The notes beneath the pieces are model-generated. The model was not told the origin of the DNA and did no database searches. It saw only the letters and a program-made list of their open reading frames with translations. Position numbers and translations under genes: made by a program. 64,000 nt of DNA from positions 1 to 64,000 of the forward strand of contig JASCPI010000022.1 in the NCBI GenBank assembly GCA_029959555.1. Direction: 5' to 3'. The DNA comes from Lysobacteraceae bacterium PS02065. GTDB taxonomy: Bacteria > Pseudomonadota > Gammaproteobacteria > Xanthomonadales > Rhodanobacteraceae. Position 1 is the first letter of the stretch. Every line of letters starts with the position of its first letter. Of this stretch, positions 53,966-64,000 are shown one piece after another.

Positions 53966-55318
53966 ATGCCCGAAACACCTTCCGACGCTTCACCCCGCCA
54001 CGTGTTCACGCCATCGTCATTGAACAGGCTCGCGCGCGACCTGATCGAGGACGCGCTGGGCTCGATCTGGATCGAGGGCGAGCTGTCGAACGTCGCCCGC
54101 CCGGCGTCGGGACATCTGTACTTCACGCTCAAGGACAGCGCCGCGCAGGTGCGCTGCGCGATGTTCAGGCCGCGCAGCACGTGGCTGCCGTTCCGTCCCG
54201 TCGACGGCATGCAGGTGCTCGTGCGGGCGCGCGCGAGCGTCTACGAGGCGCGCGGCGAGTTCCAGGTCGTCGCCGAACACATGGAACTCGCCGGCGAAGG
54301 CGCACTGCGACGCGAATACGAAGCGCTCAAGGCCCGACTCGAGGCCGCCGGGCTGTTCGATCCCGCGCGCAAGCGGCCGTTGCCGGCGCGTCCGCAGCGC
54401 ATCGGCGTGATCACCTCCCCGAGTGGCGCCGCGGTGCGCGACGTGCTGCACGTGCTCGCACGCCGCTTTCCGCTCGTCGAGGTCGAGATCCTGCCCGTCC
54501 CCGTGCAGGGCCGCGAGGCACCGCCGGCGATCGTCGCGATGCTGCGCGCCGCTTCGGCCGCGGCTCGCCACGACGTGCTCGTGCTCGCGCGTGGCGGCGG
54601 CTCGCTCGAGGACCTCTGGGCCTTCAACGACGAAGGCGTCGCCCACGCGATCGCCGCGTCGGCGATCCCGGTCGTGTCCGCGATCGGTCACGAAACCGAC
54701 TTCACGATCGCCGATTTCGTCGCCGACCTGCGCGCGGCGACCCCGTCGGCCGCTGCCGAACGGCTCGTGCCGGACCGCGACGAACTCGCCCGCCACCTCA
54801 CCGGCCATCTGGCCTGGCTCGGCTCGCGCATGAAGCGTCGCCTCGAAGCCTCGAACCAGCGCCTCGACCACCTGCACGCGCGCCTGCAGGCGCAGCGCCC
54901 ATCGGCGCGCCTCGCGCGCGGTGCGCGGCAGCTCGACGAGGTCCGTGCACGCCTGCTGCGTGCGATCGATGCAGCCTCGCGGCGTGTGCGCGTGCGCCTG
55001 GACGGCTCCGGCGCACGCATGCGTGCCGCGCATCCGCGCAAGCGCCTGGACGAGGCCACGCGCCGCGGCACGCTCGCGCGGCGTGCACTCGAACAGGCGA
55101 CGCTGCTGGGACTGGACCGTCGCCGCCGCCATCTCGCCGAACTCGCGCGCACGCTGCACGCCGTGAGTCCGCTCGCGACCCTGTCGCGCGGCTACGCGAT
55201 CCTGCTCGAGCCCGCGACGCGCCGCGTCATGCGCGGCGTCGACGAGGTCCGTGCGGCCGGCCGCGTCACCGCCCTGCTCGGCGACGGCGAGATCATGCTC
55301 GGGACCGACACCGACTGA
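53966..55318 (+). CDS. xseA: exodeoxyribonuclease VII large subunit
   Basis: The large subunit of ExoVII, which trims single-stranded DNA. The 450 residues match the family. The N-terminal OB-fold has SIWIEGELSNVARPASGHLY and FTLKDSAAQVRCAMF, followed by the catalytic core (RIGVITSPSGAAVRDVLHVL, LARGGGSLEDLWAFNDE, SAIGHETDFTIADFVADLRA) and a long basic coiled coil (about 270-400), ending SPLATLSRGYAILLEP. The ATG at 53966 suits the conserved start. The small subunit xseB is not in the window. Divergent from the EAL operon across 220 bp. Confidence 0.95.
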   Translation: MPETPSDASPRHVFTPSSLNRLARDLIEDALGSIWIEGELSNVARPASGHLYFTLKDSAAQVRCAMFRPRSTWLPFRPVDGMQVLVRARASVYEARGEFQVVAEHMELAGEGALRREYEALKARLEAAGLFDPARKRPLPARPQRIGVITSPSGAAVRDVLHVLARRFPLVEVEILPVPVQGREAPPAIVAMLRAASAAARHDVLVLARGGGSLEDLWAFNDEGVAHAIAASAIPVVSAIGHETDFTIADFVADLRAATPSAAAERLVPDRDELARHLTGHLAWLGSRMKRRLEASNQRLDHLHARLQAQRPSARLARGARQLDEVRARLLRAIDAASRRVRVRLDGSGARMRAAHPRKRLDEATRRGTLARRALEQATLLGLDRRRRHLAELARTLHAVSPLATLSRGYAILLEPATRRVMRGVDEVRAAGRVTALLGDGEIMLGTDTD

Positions 55319-55373
55319 GCACGCGCCGCCGATACGCGGCACAATGCACGGACCTCCCGCCGGAGCGACGTGC

Positions 55374-57026
55374 ATGAAGGCTTCCGACCTGTTCGTCCGG
55401 GCCCTCGAGAACGAAGGCGTCGAGTACGTCTTCGGCATCCCGGGCGAAGAAAACCTCGATCTCCTCGAATCGCTGCGCACCTCGTCGATTCGCCTGGTGC
55501 TGACGCGCCACGAACAGGCCGCCGGCTTCATGGCCGCGACCTACGGCCGCCTCACCGGCAAGGCCGGCGTCTGCCTCGCCACGCTCGGACCGGGAGCGAC
55601 CAACCTCGTCACCGCGGCCGCGTACGCGCAGCTCGGCGGCATGCCGATGGCCATGATCACGGGCCAGAAGCCGGTCAAGGTCTCCAAGCAAGGCCATTTC
55701 CAGATCGTCGACGTCGTCGACATGATGCAGCCGCTGGCCAAGTACACGCGCCAGATCGTCTCGGCCGACAACATCCCGGCGCGCGTGCGCGAGGCGTTCC
55801 GCCGCGCCGAGGAGGAACGCCCCGGCGCGACCCACCTCGAGCTGCCCGAGGACATCGCGCGCGAGTCCAGCGACGCGATCGTGATCCCGCAGAGCTACTC
55901 GCGCCGTCCGGTCGCCGACGACAAGGCCGTGCACCGTGCGGTCGAGGCGATCCGCGGTGCGAAGCGCCCGCTGCTCATGATCGGCGCGGGCGCGAACCGA
56001 AAGACCAGCAGCCGCATGCTGCGCACGTTCGTCGACCGCACCGGCATCCCGTTCTTCACCACGCAGATGGGCAAGGGCGTGATCGACGAGACGCATCCGC
56101 TGTGGCTCGGCAACGCGGCACTGTCGGACGGCGACTTCGTGCACCGTGCGATCGAGCACGCCGACTGCATCATCAACGTCGGCCACGACGTGATCGAGAA
56201 GCCGCCGTTCTTCATGCGCCGCGGCCTGCGCACGGTCATCCACGTGAACTACCTCGCGGCCGAGGTCGACACGGTGTACTTCCCGCAGATCGAGGTGGTC
56301 GGCGACATCGCGAACACGATCTGGCGCTTCGCCGAGACGATCCAGGCGCAGCCGCAGTGGTCGTTCGACTACTTCGATACGGTGCGCGGACACCTCTGCG
56401 AACACCTCGCGCGCAACGCCGACGACGCGCGCTTCCCGATCCACCCGGTGCGCCTCGTCGCCGAGGTGCGCAAGGCGATGCCCGACGACGGCATCCTCTG
56501 CCTCGACAACGGCATGTACAAGCTGTGGTTCGCGCGCTACTACCGTTGCACGCAGCCCAACACGCTGCTGCTCGACAACGCGCTCGCGACGATGGGCGCG
56601 GGCCTGCCGTCGGCGATCGCCGCGAAGATCGTCAAGCCCGCACGCAAGGTCGTCGCGGTCGCCGGCGACGGCGGCTTCATGATGAATTCGCAGGAACTCG
56701 AGACCGCGGTGCGCCTCGGCCTCGACCTCGTCGTGCTGCTGATCCGCGACGATGCCTACGGCATGATCAAGTGGAAGCAGGCCCACATGCGCTTCGCCAA
56801 CTTCGGCATGGACATGGGCAACCCCGACTTCATCGCCTACGCCGAATCCTACGGCGCGCGCGGCCATCGTCCCGAATCACCCGAGGCGTTCGCGGCGACG
56901 CTCGCGCACTGCCTCGACACGCCCGGCGTGCATCTGATCGACCTCGCGGTCGACTACTCCGACAACGACCGCGTGCTCAACCACGAGATCCAGGCGCTCA
57001 GCGCGGCGGTGCAGCCGCCCACATGA
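55374..57026 (+). CDS. acetolactate synthase-like thiamine-diphosphate enzyme
   Basis: A 550-aa ThDP-dependent enzyme of the acetolactate synthase group. The N-terminal PYR domain has FGIPGEENLDLLESL (catalytic E25), the central domain SSRMLRTFVDRTGIPFFTTQ, and the PP domain the ThDP/Mg motif AGDGGFMMNSQELETAVRLG with GDG and the Asn. It looks like the FAD-independent catabolic/AlsS-like branch by length, but the 2-oxo acid substrate cannot be fixed from sequence. No small regulatory subunit follows, which argues against the biosynthetic enzyme. CGGAG precedes the ATG at 55374. The aldehyde dehydrogenase gene starts 64 bp later and is likely cotranscribed. Confidence 0.82.
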   Translation: MKASDLFVRALENEGVEYVFGIPGEENLDLLESLRTSSIRLVLTRHEQAAGFMAATYGRLTGKAGVCLATLGPGATNLVTAAAYAQLGGMPMAMITGQKPVKVSKQGHFQIVDVVDMMQPLAKYTRQIVSADNIPARVREAFRRAEEERPGATHLELPEDIARESSDAIVIPQSYSRRPVADDKAVHRAVEAIRGAKRPLLMIGAGANRKTSSRMLRTFVDRTGIPFFTTQMGKGVIDETHPLWLGNAALSDGDFVHRAIEHADCIINVGHDVIEKPPFFMRRGLRTVIHVNYLAAEVDTVYFPQIEVVGDIANTIWRFAETIQAQPQWSFDYFDTVRGHLCEHLARNADDARFPIHPVRLVAEVRKAMPDDGILCLDNGMYKLWFARYYRCTQPNTLLLDNALATMGAGLPSAIAAKIVKPARKVVAVAGDGGFMMNSQELETAVRLGLDLVVLLIRDDAYGMIKWKQAHMRFANFGMDMGNPDFIAYAESYGARGHRPESPEAFAATLAHCLDTPGVHLIDLAVDYSDNDRVLNHEIQALSAAVQPPT

Positions 57027-57090
57027 GTCGGCCTCCCCTCAGCCGGCGCGGCGCATGCTCGCCGCCCTCGCCCGTCCCCCGGAGCCCGTG

Positions 57091-58530
<1,440 letters not shown>

Positions 58531-58534
58531 TCGC

Positions 58535-59167
58535 TCAACGTTCGACGCGACGCGGCCACAGCGCCGCGGCGATCAGCGCGGCCGCGAGGCTCGCGCCCCA
58601 CAGTGCGGCGACGCCCGCCCAGCCGTGCGCGAGCGCGCCGAGCGTCGCGCCCATGACGAGCGCAGCCCAATGCCACGCGTACGGCCACCACGCACCGCGG
58701 TCGCCGCCGGACAAGGCCTCGGCGATCGACTGGCCGAGCTTCACGAGCGTGCCGGTCATGTAGGTCAGGCCGACCGGCAAGCCGCCCTCGCGCGCGAATG
58801 CGGCGTTGACCGCGCCCATCGCGAACGTCGCGACGAACGCCGCAGCCCAGGGCTCGCGCCCGCTGCCGAGCAGCGCCGCGACCGCAAGCAGCGCGGCCAC
58901 GACCGCGACGACGATCGCAGGACGTGCCGACCGGCGCGCGACGAGGAATCCCGCGGTCACGCCGGCGACGAAGGTCGCGATCAACGCGGACGCGACGAGT
59001 GCATCGTGCGCCGCACCAGCCAGCCCTGCGGCCAGACGCGTCGAGTTGCCGCTCATGAACGACACGAAGAAGCCGCCCAGGCTCAGGAAGCCGACCGCGT
59101 CGACGTAACCGGCCAGCGCCGCGATCGCAGCGGCTTCATGGCGCGTGCGGCGCGGCAGACGCTTCAC
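58535..59167 (-). CDS. DUF1275 (YoaK) family membrane protein
   Basis: A 210-aa inner-membrane protein with about six helices. The family start is clear: AALAGYVDAVGFLSLGGFFV then SFMSGNSTRLA, later GLPVGLTYMTGTLVKLGQSI. Function is not established for the family. The start is GTG at 59167, overlapping the kinase stop codon (GTGA), so translation is coupled to the Ser/Thr kinase gene, which may hint at a functional link. Confidence 0.88.
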   Translation of the reverse strand: MKRLPRRTRHEAAAIAALAGYVDAVGFLSLGGFFVSFMSGNSTRLAAGLAGAAHDALVASALIATFVAGVTAGFLVARRSARPAIVVAVVAALLAVAALLGSGREPWAAAFVATFAMGAVNAAFAREGGLPVGLTYMTGTLVKLGQSIAEALSGGDRGAWWPYAWHWAALVMGATLGALAHGWAGVAALWGASLAAALIAAALWPRRVER

Positions 59168-61770
59168 GGCGCGCCGGCCGCGCGACGCACGGCCTCGATC
59201 GCGGGCACGACGTAGTCGTTGCGCGACAGCGGCTTGCCTGCACGCCGTGGCGCATCGAGCGCGTCGATCACGGCGAGCGCCTCGTCGCGGCGACCGACGT
59301 GCAGCAGGCAACGCGCGGTCGCGAGTCGCACGTCGAACGCGCGGATGCCGAACGCGTCGCCGAGTGCCGTGTTGCGTGCGACGAGCCGCGCCACCGCGTC
59401 ACGGTCGCCGCCGGCGCAGGCTCGCGCGTCGCCGTACAACGCGGCGCGCGTGGAGAACTCGTCCTTGTCCTGCGCGTCGGCGATCGGTACCGCCGCCGCG
59501 GCATCCTCGGCCGCGCGACGCAGGTCGCCGGCCTGGAACGCGAGATCGGCGGACTGGACGAGGCCGAGCGCGACGAACGGATGCTCGGCACCGAGTGCGG
59601 TGCGCATCGCCGCATTCGCGCGATCGCGCCAGACGCGCGCCTCGTCGAAACGATGCCAGCGGAAGTACAGCAGCGCGAGGCCGGTCATCTTGAACGAGGT
59701 CTCGCGATGCTCGGCACCGAAATGCTTCTGCATCTTGACGACGACGTCTTCGAGCATCGGGCCGGCGTCCTCGAAACGCCCCTGATCGATGAGCACCTGG
59801 GCGAGCTCGCCGAGCGTCGAGGCGTACAGGCCCGTGTCGGCCAGGTCGCGCTCGCGCTGGAACGCGAGCGACTCGCGCAGGAAGCGTTCCGCGCCCGGCA
59901 GGTCGGTCTTCGGATAGGCACGCGGGATGCTCGCGAAGCCGAGCAGGTTCGCGTAGAACTTCGGCAGCGCCTCGCGCACGGGTTTCGCGACCGCGATCGC
60001 GCGGTCGATGAAGCCGATGCTCGCGTCCCACTGGCCGATGTGGTTGTGCACGATCGACTGCGCGCTGTAGAGCTCGGCGAGCACGAGCGGATCCGCGACA
60101 TGCTCGGCTTCGGCCTGCGCGGACGCCGTGGCGAGTTCGGCGACGGCCTCGTCGTACCGGCCGGTCAAGGTGAGGATCTCGCCGACCAGCGTGCGCGCAC
60201 GCAAGCGCGTGGTGCGCTCGCCCGGCGTCGCCGCGGCACGCGAGGCGACTTCGCGCGCGATCGCGAGCGCGTCGTCGTAGCGGTCGATGCTCTTGAGGCT
60301 TCCCGCGACCGTCACGGCGAGCTCGTCGCGGATATCGGGGGCGAGCTGGTCGCTGTCGGCGACCGCGCGCGCGGCATGGCCCAGGAACGTGCCCAGCGTA
60401 GTCTCGCTGCCGACGCCGAGCGCCGGATCGGGACTCGCGAGCAGGTTCTGCAGGAAGGCGAGCGAAGCCTCGGCCCGGTTGCGCTGCGCCTCGGTGCTTT
60501 CGAGCTGCGCGCTCAGCCGTGCCGCGTGATAACCCGCGAAAGCGGCCAAGGAGACCACCGCCGCGACGGCCAGGCCGACCGCGACGCGATGCCGCCGCAC
60601 GAACGTGCCGAGCCGGTAGCCAAAAGGGCGTCCTGCCGCGCGCACGGGCTCGCCGTGCAGCCAGCGCGCGAGGTCGTCGGCGAACTCGGCGACGGTCGCG
60701 TAGCGATGCACGACCTCTCGCGCGAGCGCCTTGTCGAGGATGCGTGCGAGGTCGCCGCGCACGCTGCGCTGGAACGAGCGCAGGCTCGTGCGGCGGGCCG
60801 CGAGCCGCTGTGCGACCGCATCGCCCTGCCCGTCCTTCGCGGCACGCGTGATCGCGACCGCCGGCGACGGCGGCGGCGTCCCACCCACGACACGCGCTGC
60901 GGTGTCGATGTCGCGCGCGCCGAAGTCGTATGGCAACACGCCCGCGACGAGCTCGAACAGCACGACACCGAGCGCGTAGACATCGGCCTGGATGCCGACC
61001 TGCCCGCGCGCGAGCTGCTCGGGTGCTGCGTATTCGGGCGTCATCGCACGCGCGAGGCCGATCGTCGCGGGCGAGGCGTCGTCGCCGTCGTCGGCGATCA
61101 GCCCGGCGACACCGAAATCGAGCAGGCGCACCGAGCCGCGCTCGTCCACGAGCATGTTCGCGGGCTTGAGGTCGCGATGCACGACGAGCCGCGCGTGTGC
61201 GTGCTGCACCGCTGCGCAGGCCTCGATGAACAACGTGACGCGCGCGCGCACGTCGAGCCGGTGCGCATCGCACCAGCGCGTGATCGCCTCGCCGTGCACG
61301 AACTCGAGCGCGAACCACGGCCGCCCGTCCACGGCGACGCCGCCGTCGATGAAGCGGGCGAGGTTCGGATGCGACAGCGCGGCGAGGATGCGTCGTTCGC
61401 GCAGGAAGCGCGCGCGCACTTCGTCGAAATCGAAGCCGCGCCGCACGACCTTGACCGCGACGGTCTGGGTGAAGTCGGCGCCTTCGCGCTCGCCGAGGTA
61501 GACCACGCCCATGCCGCCGCGGCCGATGCGCGCGGCGATGCGGAACGACCCGAGCATCGTGCCGACCAGCGGATCGGCACAATCCTCGACGGCAGGCTGC
61601 GAGTCGATGTCCTCCGACTCGACCCGCCGGGCTTCGGCGAGCAGGCCGCGAACCTCGTCGAGCAGCACGGCGTCGCCGCCGCACGATGCCACGACGAAGG
61701 CCTCGCGTGCCTCGCCGTCGAGGTCGAGGGCGCCGCGCAGGATGCGCAAGGCGTCGAAACCGTGGGACAC
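59164..61770 (-). CDS. Ser/Thr protein kinase with transmembrane helix and TPR-like tail
   Basis: An 868-aa eukaryotic-type kinase. Residues 75-340 carry the kinase signatures: IGRGGMGVVYLGER (glycine loop), VAVKVVRR (Lys), LVVHRDLKPANML (HRD), VRLLDFGVAG (DFG) and YAAPEQ. A helix near 395-417 (VGLAVAAVVSLAAFAGYHA) is followed by a long helical region with TPR-like repeats (YDEAVAELATASAQAEAEH, FYANLLGFASIPRAYP, RFEDAGPMLEDVVVKMQKHF). The start is GTG at 61770, six bases after GGAG; a TTG at 61776 is also open. The type is common in Xanthomonadales. A possible phosphate signal for the FHA cytochrome is speculative. Confidence 0.88.
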   Translation of the reverse strand: MSHGFDALRILRGALDLDGEAREAFVVASCGGDAVLLDEVRGLLAEARRVESEDIDSQPAVEDCADPLVGTMLGSFRIAARIGRGGMGVVYLGEREGADFTQTVAVKVVRRGFDFDEVRARFLRERRILAALSHPNLARFIDGGVAVDGRPWFALEFVHGEAITRWCDAHRLDVRARVTLFIEACAAVQHAHARLVVHRDLKPANMLVDERGSVRLLDFGVAGLIADDGDDASPATIGLARAMTPEYAAPEQLARGQVGIQADVYALGVVLFELVAGVLPYDFGARDIDTAARVVGGTPPPSPAVAITRAAKDGQGDAVAQRLAARRTSLRSFQRSVRGDLARILDKALAREVVHRYATVAEFADDLARWLHGEPVRAAGRPFGYRLGTFVRRHRVAVGLAVAAVVSLAAFAGYHAARLSAQLESTEAQRNRAEASLAFLQNLLASPDPALGVGSETTLGTFLGHAARAVADSDQLAPDIRDELAVTVAGSLKSIDRYDDALAIAREVASRAAATPGERTTRLRARTLVGEILTLTGRYDEAVAELATASAQAEAEHVADPLVLAELYSAQSIVHNHIGQWDASIGFIDRAIAVAKPVREALPKFYANLLGFASIPRAYPKTDLPGAERFLRESLAFQRERDLADTGLYASTLGELAQVLIDQGRFEDAGPMLEDVVVKMQKHFGAEHRETSFKMTGLALLYFRWHRFDEARVWRDRANAAMRTALGAEHPFVALGLVQSADLAFQAGDLRRAAEDAAAAVPIADAQDKDEFSTRAALYGDARACAGGDRDAVARLVARNTALGDAFGIRAFDVRLATARCLLHVGRRDEALAVIDALDAPRRAGKPLSRNDYVVPAIEAVRRAAGAP

Positions 61771-61961
61771 GCACAACTCCGGGAACCGTCCGAATGCCTC
61801 GATGTATCACGCCGCCGCGTGCCGACGCGAGCCTCGCACGCACGCCTTGCGGACCGCGAGACTGATCGGCGCGTTAACGCGTGATCATCGCAACCGTCAG
61901 ACTCGCGACGCATTCAGCACGCTACCCCGAGACTGGAGCTCCCCTACAGGAGGAGATCGAC

Positions 61962-62042
61962 ATGAAGAAGGGCATCATCCTCTGGCTGCTCGGCGTGCCG
62001 CTCGGCGGCATCGTGCTGCTCAAGATCTTCGGTTTCATCTGA
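61962..62042 (+). CDS. 26-aa single-helix membrane peptide
   Basis: ATG at 61962 to TGA at 62040-62042 encodes a 26-aa peptide starting MKKGIILWLLGVPLGGIVLL and ending in an aromatic/hydrophobic run. A perfect AGGAGG ribosome-binding site lies 9 bases before the ATG, among the strongest in the window, so translation is very likely. It is a basic N-terminus plus one helix, a typical small membrane protein that may stabilise a partner. The partner is unknown; the Ser/Thr kinase gene is divergent upstream and tRNA-Ser lies downstream. Confidence 0.75.
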   Translation: MKKGIILWLLGVPLGGIVLLKIFGFI

Positions 62043-62147
62043 CCGGCTCGACCGGTCGCGACGCGGTCGTCCACGCAGGAAGATTCACCTTGGACGCGAG
62101 CACGCAGACCGCGGAAGCAGCAGTGAAACAGCTGTCCGTGGAAACGA

Positions 62148-62173
62148 AAAAGCCCCCGATGTCGGGGGCTTTT
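62148..62173. terminator. bidirectional terminator beside tRNA-Ser
   Basis: AAAAGCCCCCGA-TG-TCGGGGGCTTTT is a perfect 12-bp stem with a two-base loop and A/T tails on both sides. It ends the tRNA-Ser transcript (minus strand) and can also end the short membrane-peptide transcript on the plus strand. Confidence 0.92.
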
Positions 62174-62179
62174 CGATAC

Positions 62180-62272
62180 TGGCGGAGAGAGAGGGATTCG
62201 AACCCTCGATAGAGCTTTTGACCCTATACTCCCTTAGCAGGGGAGCCCCTTCGGCCTCTCGGGCATCTCTCC
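62180..62272 (-). tRNA. tRNA-Ser (anticodon GCU)
   Basis: A 93-nt class II tRNA with a long variable arm and encoded CCA. The minus strand starts GGAGAGATGCCCGAGAGGCC, has anticodon loop CTGCTAA (anticodon bases at 62238-62236, reading AGC/AGU codons), a T-arm with GGTTCGAATCC and an acceptor end CTCTCTCCGCCA. TACAGT about 45 bases upstream is a possible -10. A terminator follows seven bases after the CCA. Confidence 0.97.
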
Positions 62273-62371
62273 GGGATGTGGCCGGCAGGTGTCGCTGACC
62301 CCATGCCGGGCCGCGAACTGTAGCAGCATGGCTCGCCGCGTGGAAGCCGTCACGACGTCCCCCTCCCTTCC

Positions 62372-63322
62372 TCAGCCCGCGACGATCCCCGATGTGGCGC
62401 CAAGCCAGGCGGTGACCGTCACGAGCGACGCGACGGTCGACACGAGGACGACTCTTGCCGTGAGCGCGGCCTCGCGGCCGTGGTACGCCGCGACCATGAA
62501 AGGGCCGGTGCCGGTCGGCAACGCCGCGAGCAGCACGGCGCAATGGACCAGCATCGGCGGCAGCGCGAACACCTGCGTGGCGAGCAGCCACGCCAGCAGC
62601 GGATGGGCGACGAGTTTCGCGGACACGAGCGCGGCGACCGTGACGGCCGGCACCTCGCCTGACGTGCGCTTGTCGGCCAGGAACAGGCCCAATGCGACGA
62701 GCGCGCACGGCGATGCCGAGGCGCCGAGCAGCTCGAGGCCGCGCACGACCGGCGACGGCAACGTGAAACCCGACAGCAGCACGAGCAGGCCCAGCGCCGG
62801 TGCGACGAGCAACGGGTTGCGGACCAGCGCACCGCCCACGCGCGCCGCGACGTGACGCGCCCCCTGCCCCGCGTTGACGCCGACTTCGACCAGCACCAGC
62901 GCGACCGCGAACAGGACGCAGACCGTCACGATCGTCGCGACGAGAGTGGCCGGCATCGCCGCGGGCCCCAGCACGGCGGCGACGAGCGGGAAGCCGATGA
63001 AGCCGGTGTTCGCGTACGACGCATTGAGGCCGTCGATCGAGGCATCGGCTAGCGGACGCGAAGCATGCCTGCGCACGAGTACGGTCACGGAAAAGACGAT
63101 GCCGACCGACAGCGCGCAGGTCGCCGCGAAACCCGGCTGCAACAACTGCGCGGGATCGGCGCGCGCGACGATGTCGAACAGCAGCGCCGGCAGTGCGAGG
63201 TGGACCACATAGCCGTTGAGGCCGCTGGTCGCGTGCCCGTCGAGGACACCACGGCGCCGGACGAGCCAGCCCAGGCCGATCAGCGCGAACACGGGAAGGA
63301 CGACGGCGACGACGGACGGCAT
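62372..63322 (-). CDS. AEC-family membrane transporter
   Basis: A 316-aa integral membrane protein of the auxin efflux carrier family, ten helices in two halves. Family features are NGYVVHLALPALLFDIVA in helix 2, LNASYANTGFIGFPLVAAVL (NxGxxG-like), RNPLLVAPALGLLVLL at the start of the second half, and PTGTGPFMVAAYHGREA near the end. It probably exports or imports organic acids or amino acids. The ATG at 63322 is preferred over a GTG at 63388. It is divergent from a LysR regulator, 89 bp apart, which probably controls it. Confidence 0.85.
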   Translation of the reverse strand: MPSVVAVVLPVFALIGLGWLVRRRGVLDGHATSGLNGYVVHLALPALLFDIVARADPAQLLQPGFAATCALSVGIVFSVTVLVRRHASRPLADASIDGLNASYANTGFIGFPLVAAVLGPAAMPATLVATIVTVCVLFAVALVLVEVGVNAGQGARHVAARVGGALVRNPLLVAPALGLLVLLSGFTLPSPVVRGLELLGASASPCALVALGLFLADKRTSGEVPAVTVAALVSAKLVAHPLLAWLLATQVFALPPMLVHCAVLLAALPTGTGPFMVAAYHGREAALTARVVLVSTVASLVTVTAWLGATSGIVAG

Positions 63323-63411
63323 GGCGATCCCGCGATGAAGGGCGCCGAGCGTACGGACGCACATCGATGTGCTCCAATGCTTTTCCACGCCACGATCGAT
63401 GCCGTTCCGGA

Positions 63412-64000
63412 ATGGTCGACCTCCGCCAGATGCGCTGCTTCGTCGCGCTCGCCGACACCTTGCACTTCGGACGTGCCGCGCAGCGCCTGCACATGACGCA
63501 GCCGCCGTTGAGCCGGCAGATCGCGGCGATCGAAAAGGCGCTCGGCGTGCGGCTGGTGGAGCGCGATTCGCGGCGTGTCGCGCTCACGGCCGCCGGGCTG
63601 CGCTTCGCCGACGACGCACGCGCCGTGCTGACCGCTGCGGAACAGGCCGAACGCAACGCGCGGCTCGCGCACGCAGGCGAACTCGGCGAAGTGCACGTCG
63701 GCTTCATGATGCACGCGGCGCACAGTTCGGTGCCGCCGATGACGCGGCGCTTCACGGCCGCACACCCGGGCGTCGCGCTGCGCCTGCACGAGACGTTTCC
63801 GGCCGAACTGCCCGCGCGCATCCTCGATGGCCGCCTCGATGCAGGGATCGGCTTCCGCGTCGACGACACACATGGATTGTGCAGCCGCGTGATCCTCGAG
63901 GAGCCTTTGTGCGTCGCGCTGCCTTCCGCGCACGCGCTTTCGGGTCACGCGTCGCTGCGCGCCGGCCAGCTCGCAGGCGAACCGCTCGTCGCGGTCGCCG
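63412..64000 (+). CDS. LysR-family transcriptional regulator (truncated by window edge)
   Basis: The first 196 codons of a LysR regulator; the frame is open at 64000. The winged helix is standard: VDLRQMRCFVALADTLHFGR, RLHMTQPPLSRQIAAIEKAL, LVERDSRRVALTAAG. The start of the effector-binding domain follows (GELGEVHVGFMMHAAHSS, RILDGRLDAGIGFRVD). The ATG at 63412 is preceded closely by CCGGA. It is divergent from the AEC transporter, the usual layout for a LysR protein and its target. Confidence 0.93.
   Translation, partial: MVDLRQMRCFVALADTLHFGRAAQRLHMTQPPLSRQIAAIEKALGVRLVERDSRRVALTAAGLRFADDARAVLTAAEQAERNARLAHAGELGEVHVGFMMHAAHSSVPPMTRRFTAAHPGVALRLHETFPAELPARILDGRLDAGIGFRVDDTHGLCSRVILEEPLCVALPSAHALSGHASLRAGQLAGEPLVAVA

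Noticed and set aside
55374..57026. Biosynthetic acetolactate synthase (ilvB/ilvI)
   Set aside because: No small subunit gene follows, the neighbour is an aldehyde dehydrogenase and the sequence is shorter than the usual anabolic enzyme, so no gene symbol is given.

Overview
The window is a very GC-rich stretch of a gammaproteobacterial chromosome, most likely from the Xanthomonadales/Lysobacterales (Rhodanobacteraceae, for example Dokdonella-like, or Lysobacteraceae). The main evidence is an almost intact rpf locus (rpfF, rpfC, rpfG, rpfD, rpfE) embedded among lysS, prfB, recJ, greA, carB, carA and dapB, the neighbourhood known from Xanthomonas. A Lys-C type secreted protease, a short lexA-imuA unit and several families of intergenic palindromes fit the same group. 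Nothing indicates a plasmid or prophage.

Layout. 1-667: tandem 195-bp repeat built from palindromic REP-like elements. 742-10029: DSF quorum-sensing block. A PilZ gene is divergent from the DSF synthase rpfF, which converges on an rpfG-rpfC operon; lysS, prfB (with its programmed frameshift) and the LytTR regulator rpfD follow. 10030-12470: REP-rich spacer, an acyltransferase and an endonuclease/phosphatase-family protein. 12476-20370: six-gene leftward operon carA, a small secreted protein, carB, greA, rpfE, recJ, with a recognisable sigma-70 promoter. 20622-25877: 2OG-Fe(II) oxygenase, lysyl endopeptidase, dapB, a secreted DUF3828-like protein, and lexA-imuA without imuB or dnaE2. 25878-26609: non-coding spacer with REP doublets. 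26610-32706: methyltransferase, ispG, a 581-aa protein with a PilZ-like segment, and an acetyl-CoA hydrolase/transferase family protein.

32818-45805 is the most unusual part: six genes in one direction that look like a signal-gated electron-transfer chain. They encode a flavoprotein fused to two cyclic-nucleotide-binding domains and a four-cluster ferredoxin; a membrane protein with two His-x13-His pairs (b-type heme candidate); a cytoplasmic FHA domain fused through one membrane helix to a decaheme cytochrome c; a lipoprotein with two GlcG/HbpS-like modules; a 606-aa outer-membrane barrel; and a secreted decaheme cytochrome ending in an LVIVD-type propeller. The arrangement resembles a porin-cytochrome conduit with two sensory domains built into its electron-input side. 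I did not recognise the assembly as a named system.

46101-53745: a phospholipase D/cardiolipin synthase family protein, a secreted P-domain protein, and a translationally coupled signalling operon (REC-REC-degenerate GGDEF-EAL, CHASE-PAS histidine kinase, stand-alone receiver). 53966-64000: xseA, an acetolactate-synthase-like ThDP enzyme with an aldehyde dehydrogenase, a DUF1275 membrane protein coupled to a Ser/Thr kinase with a TPR-like tail, a 26-aa membrane peptide, tRNA-Ser(GCU) with its terminator, and an AEC transporter divergent from a LysR regulator cut by the window edge.

Cyclic-di-GMP and phospho-signalling recur: PilZ, RpfG (HD-GYP), a PilZ-like 581-aa protein, an EAL protein, FHA, a Ser/Thr kinase and cNMP domains. 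This suggests the cell couples quorum, second-messenger and redox control, but the links between these modules are inferred from gene order and domains only.
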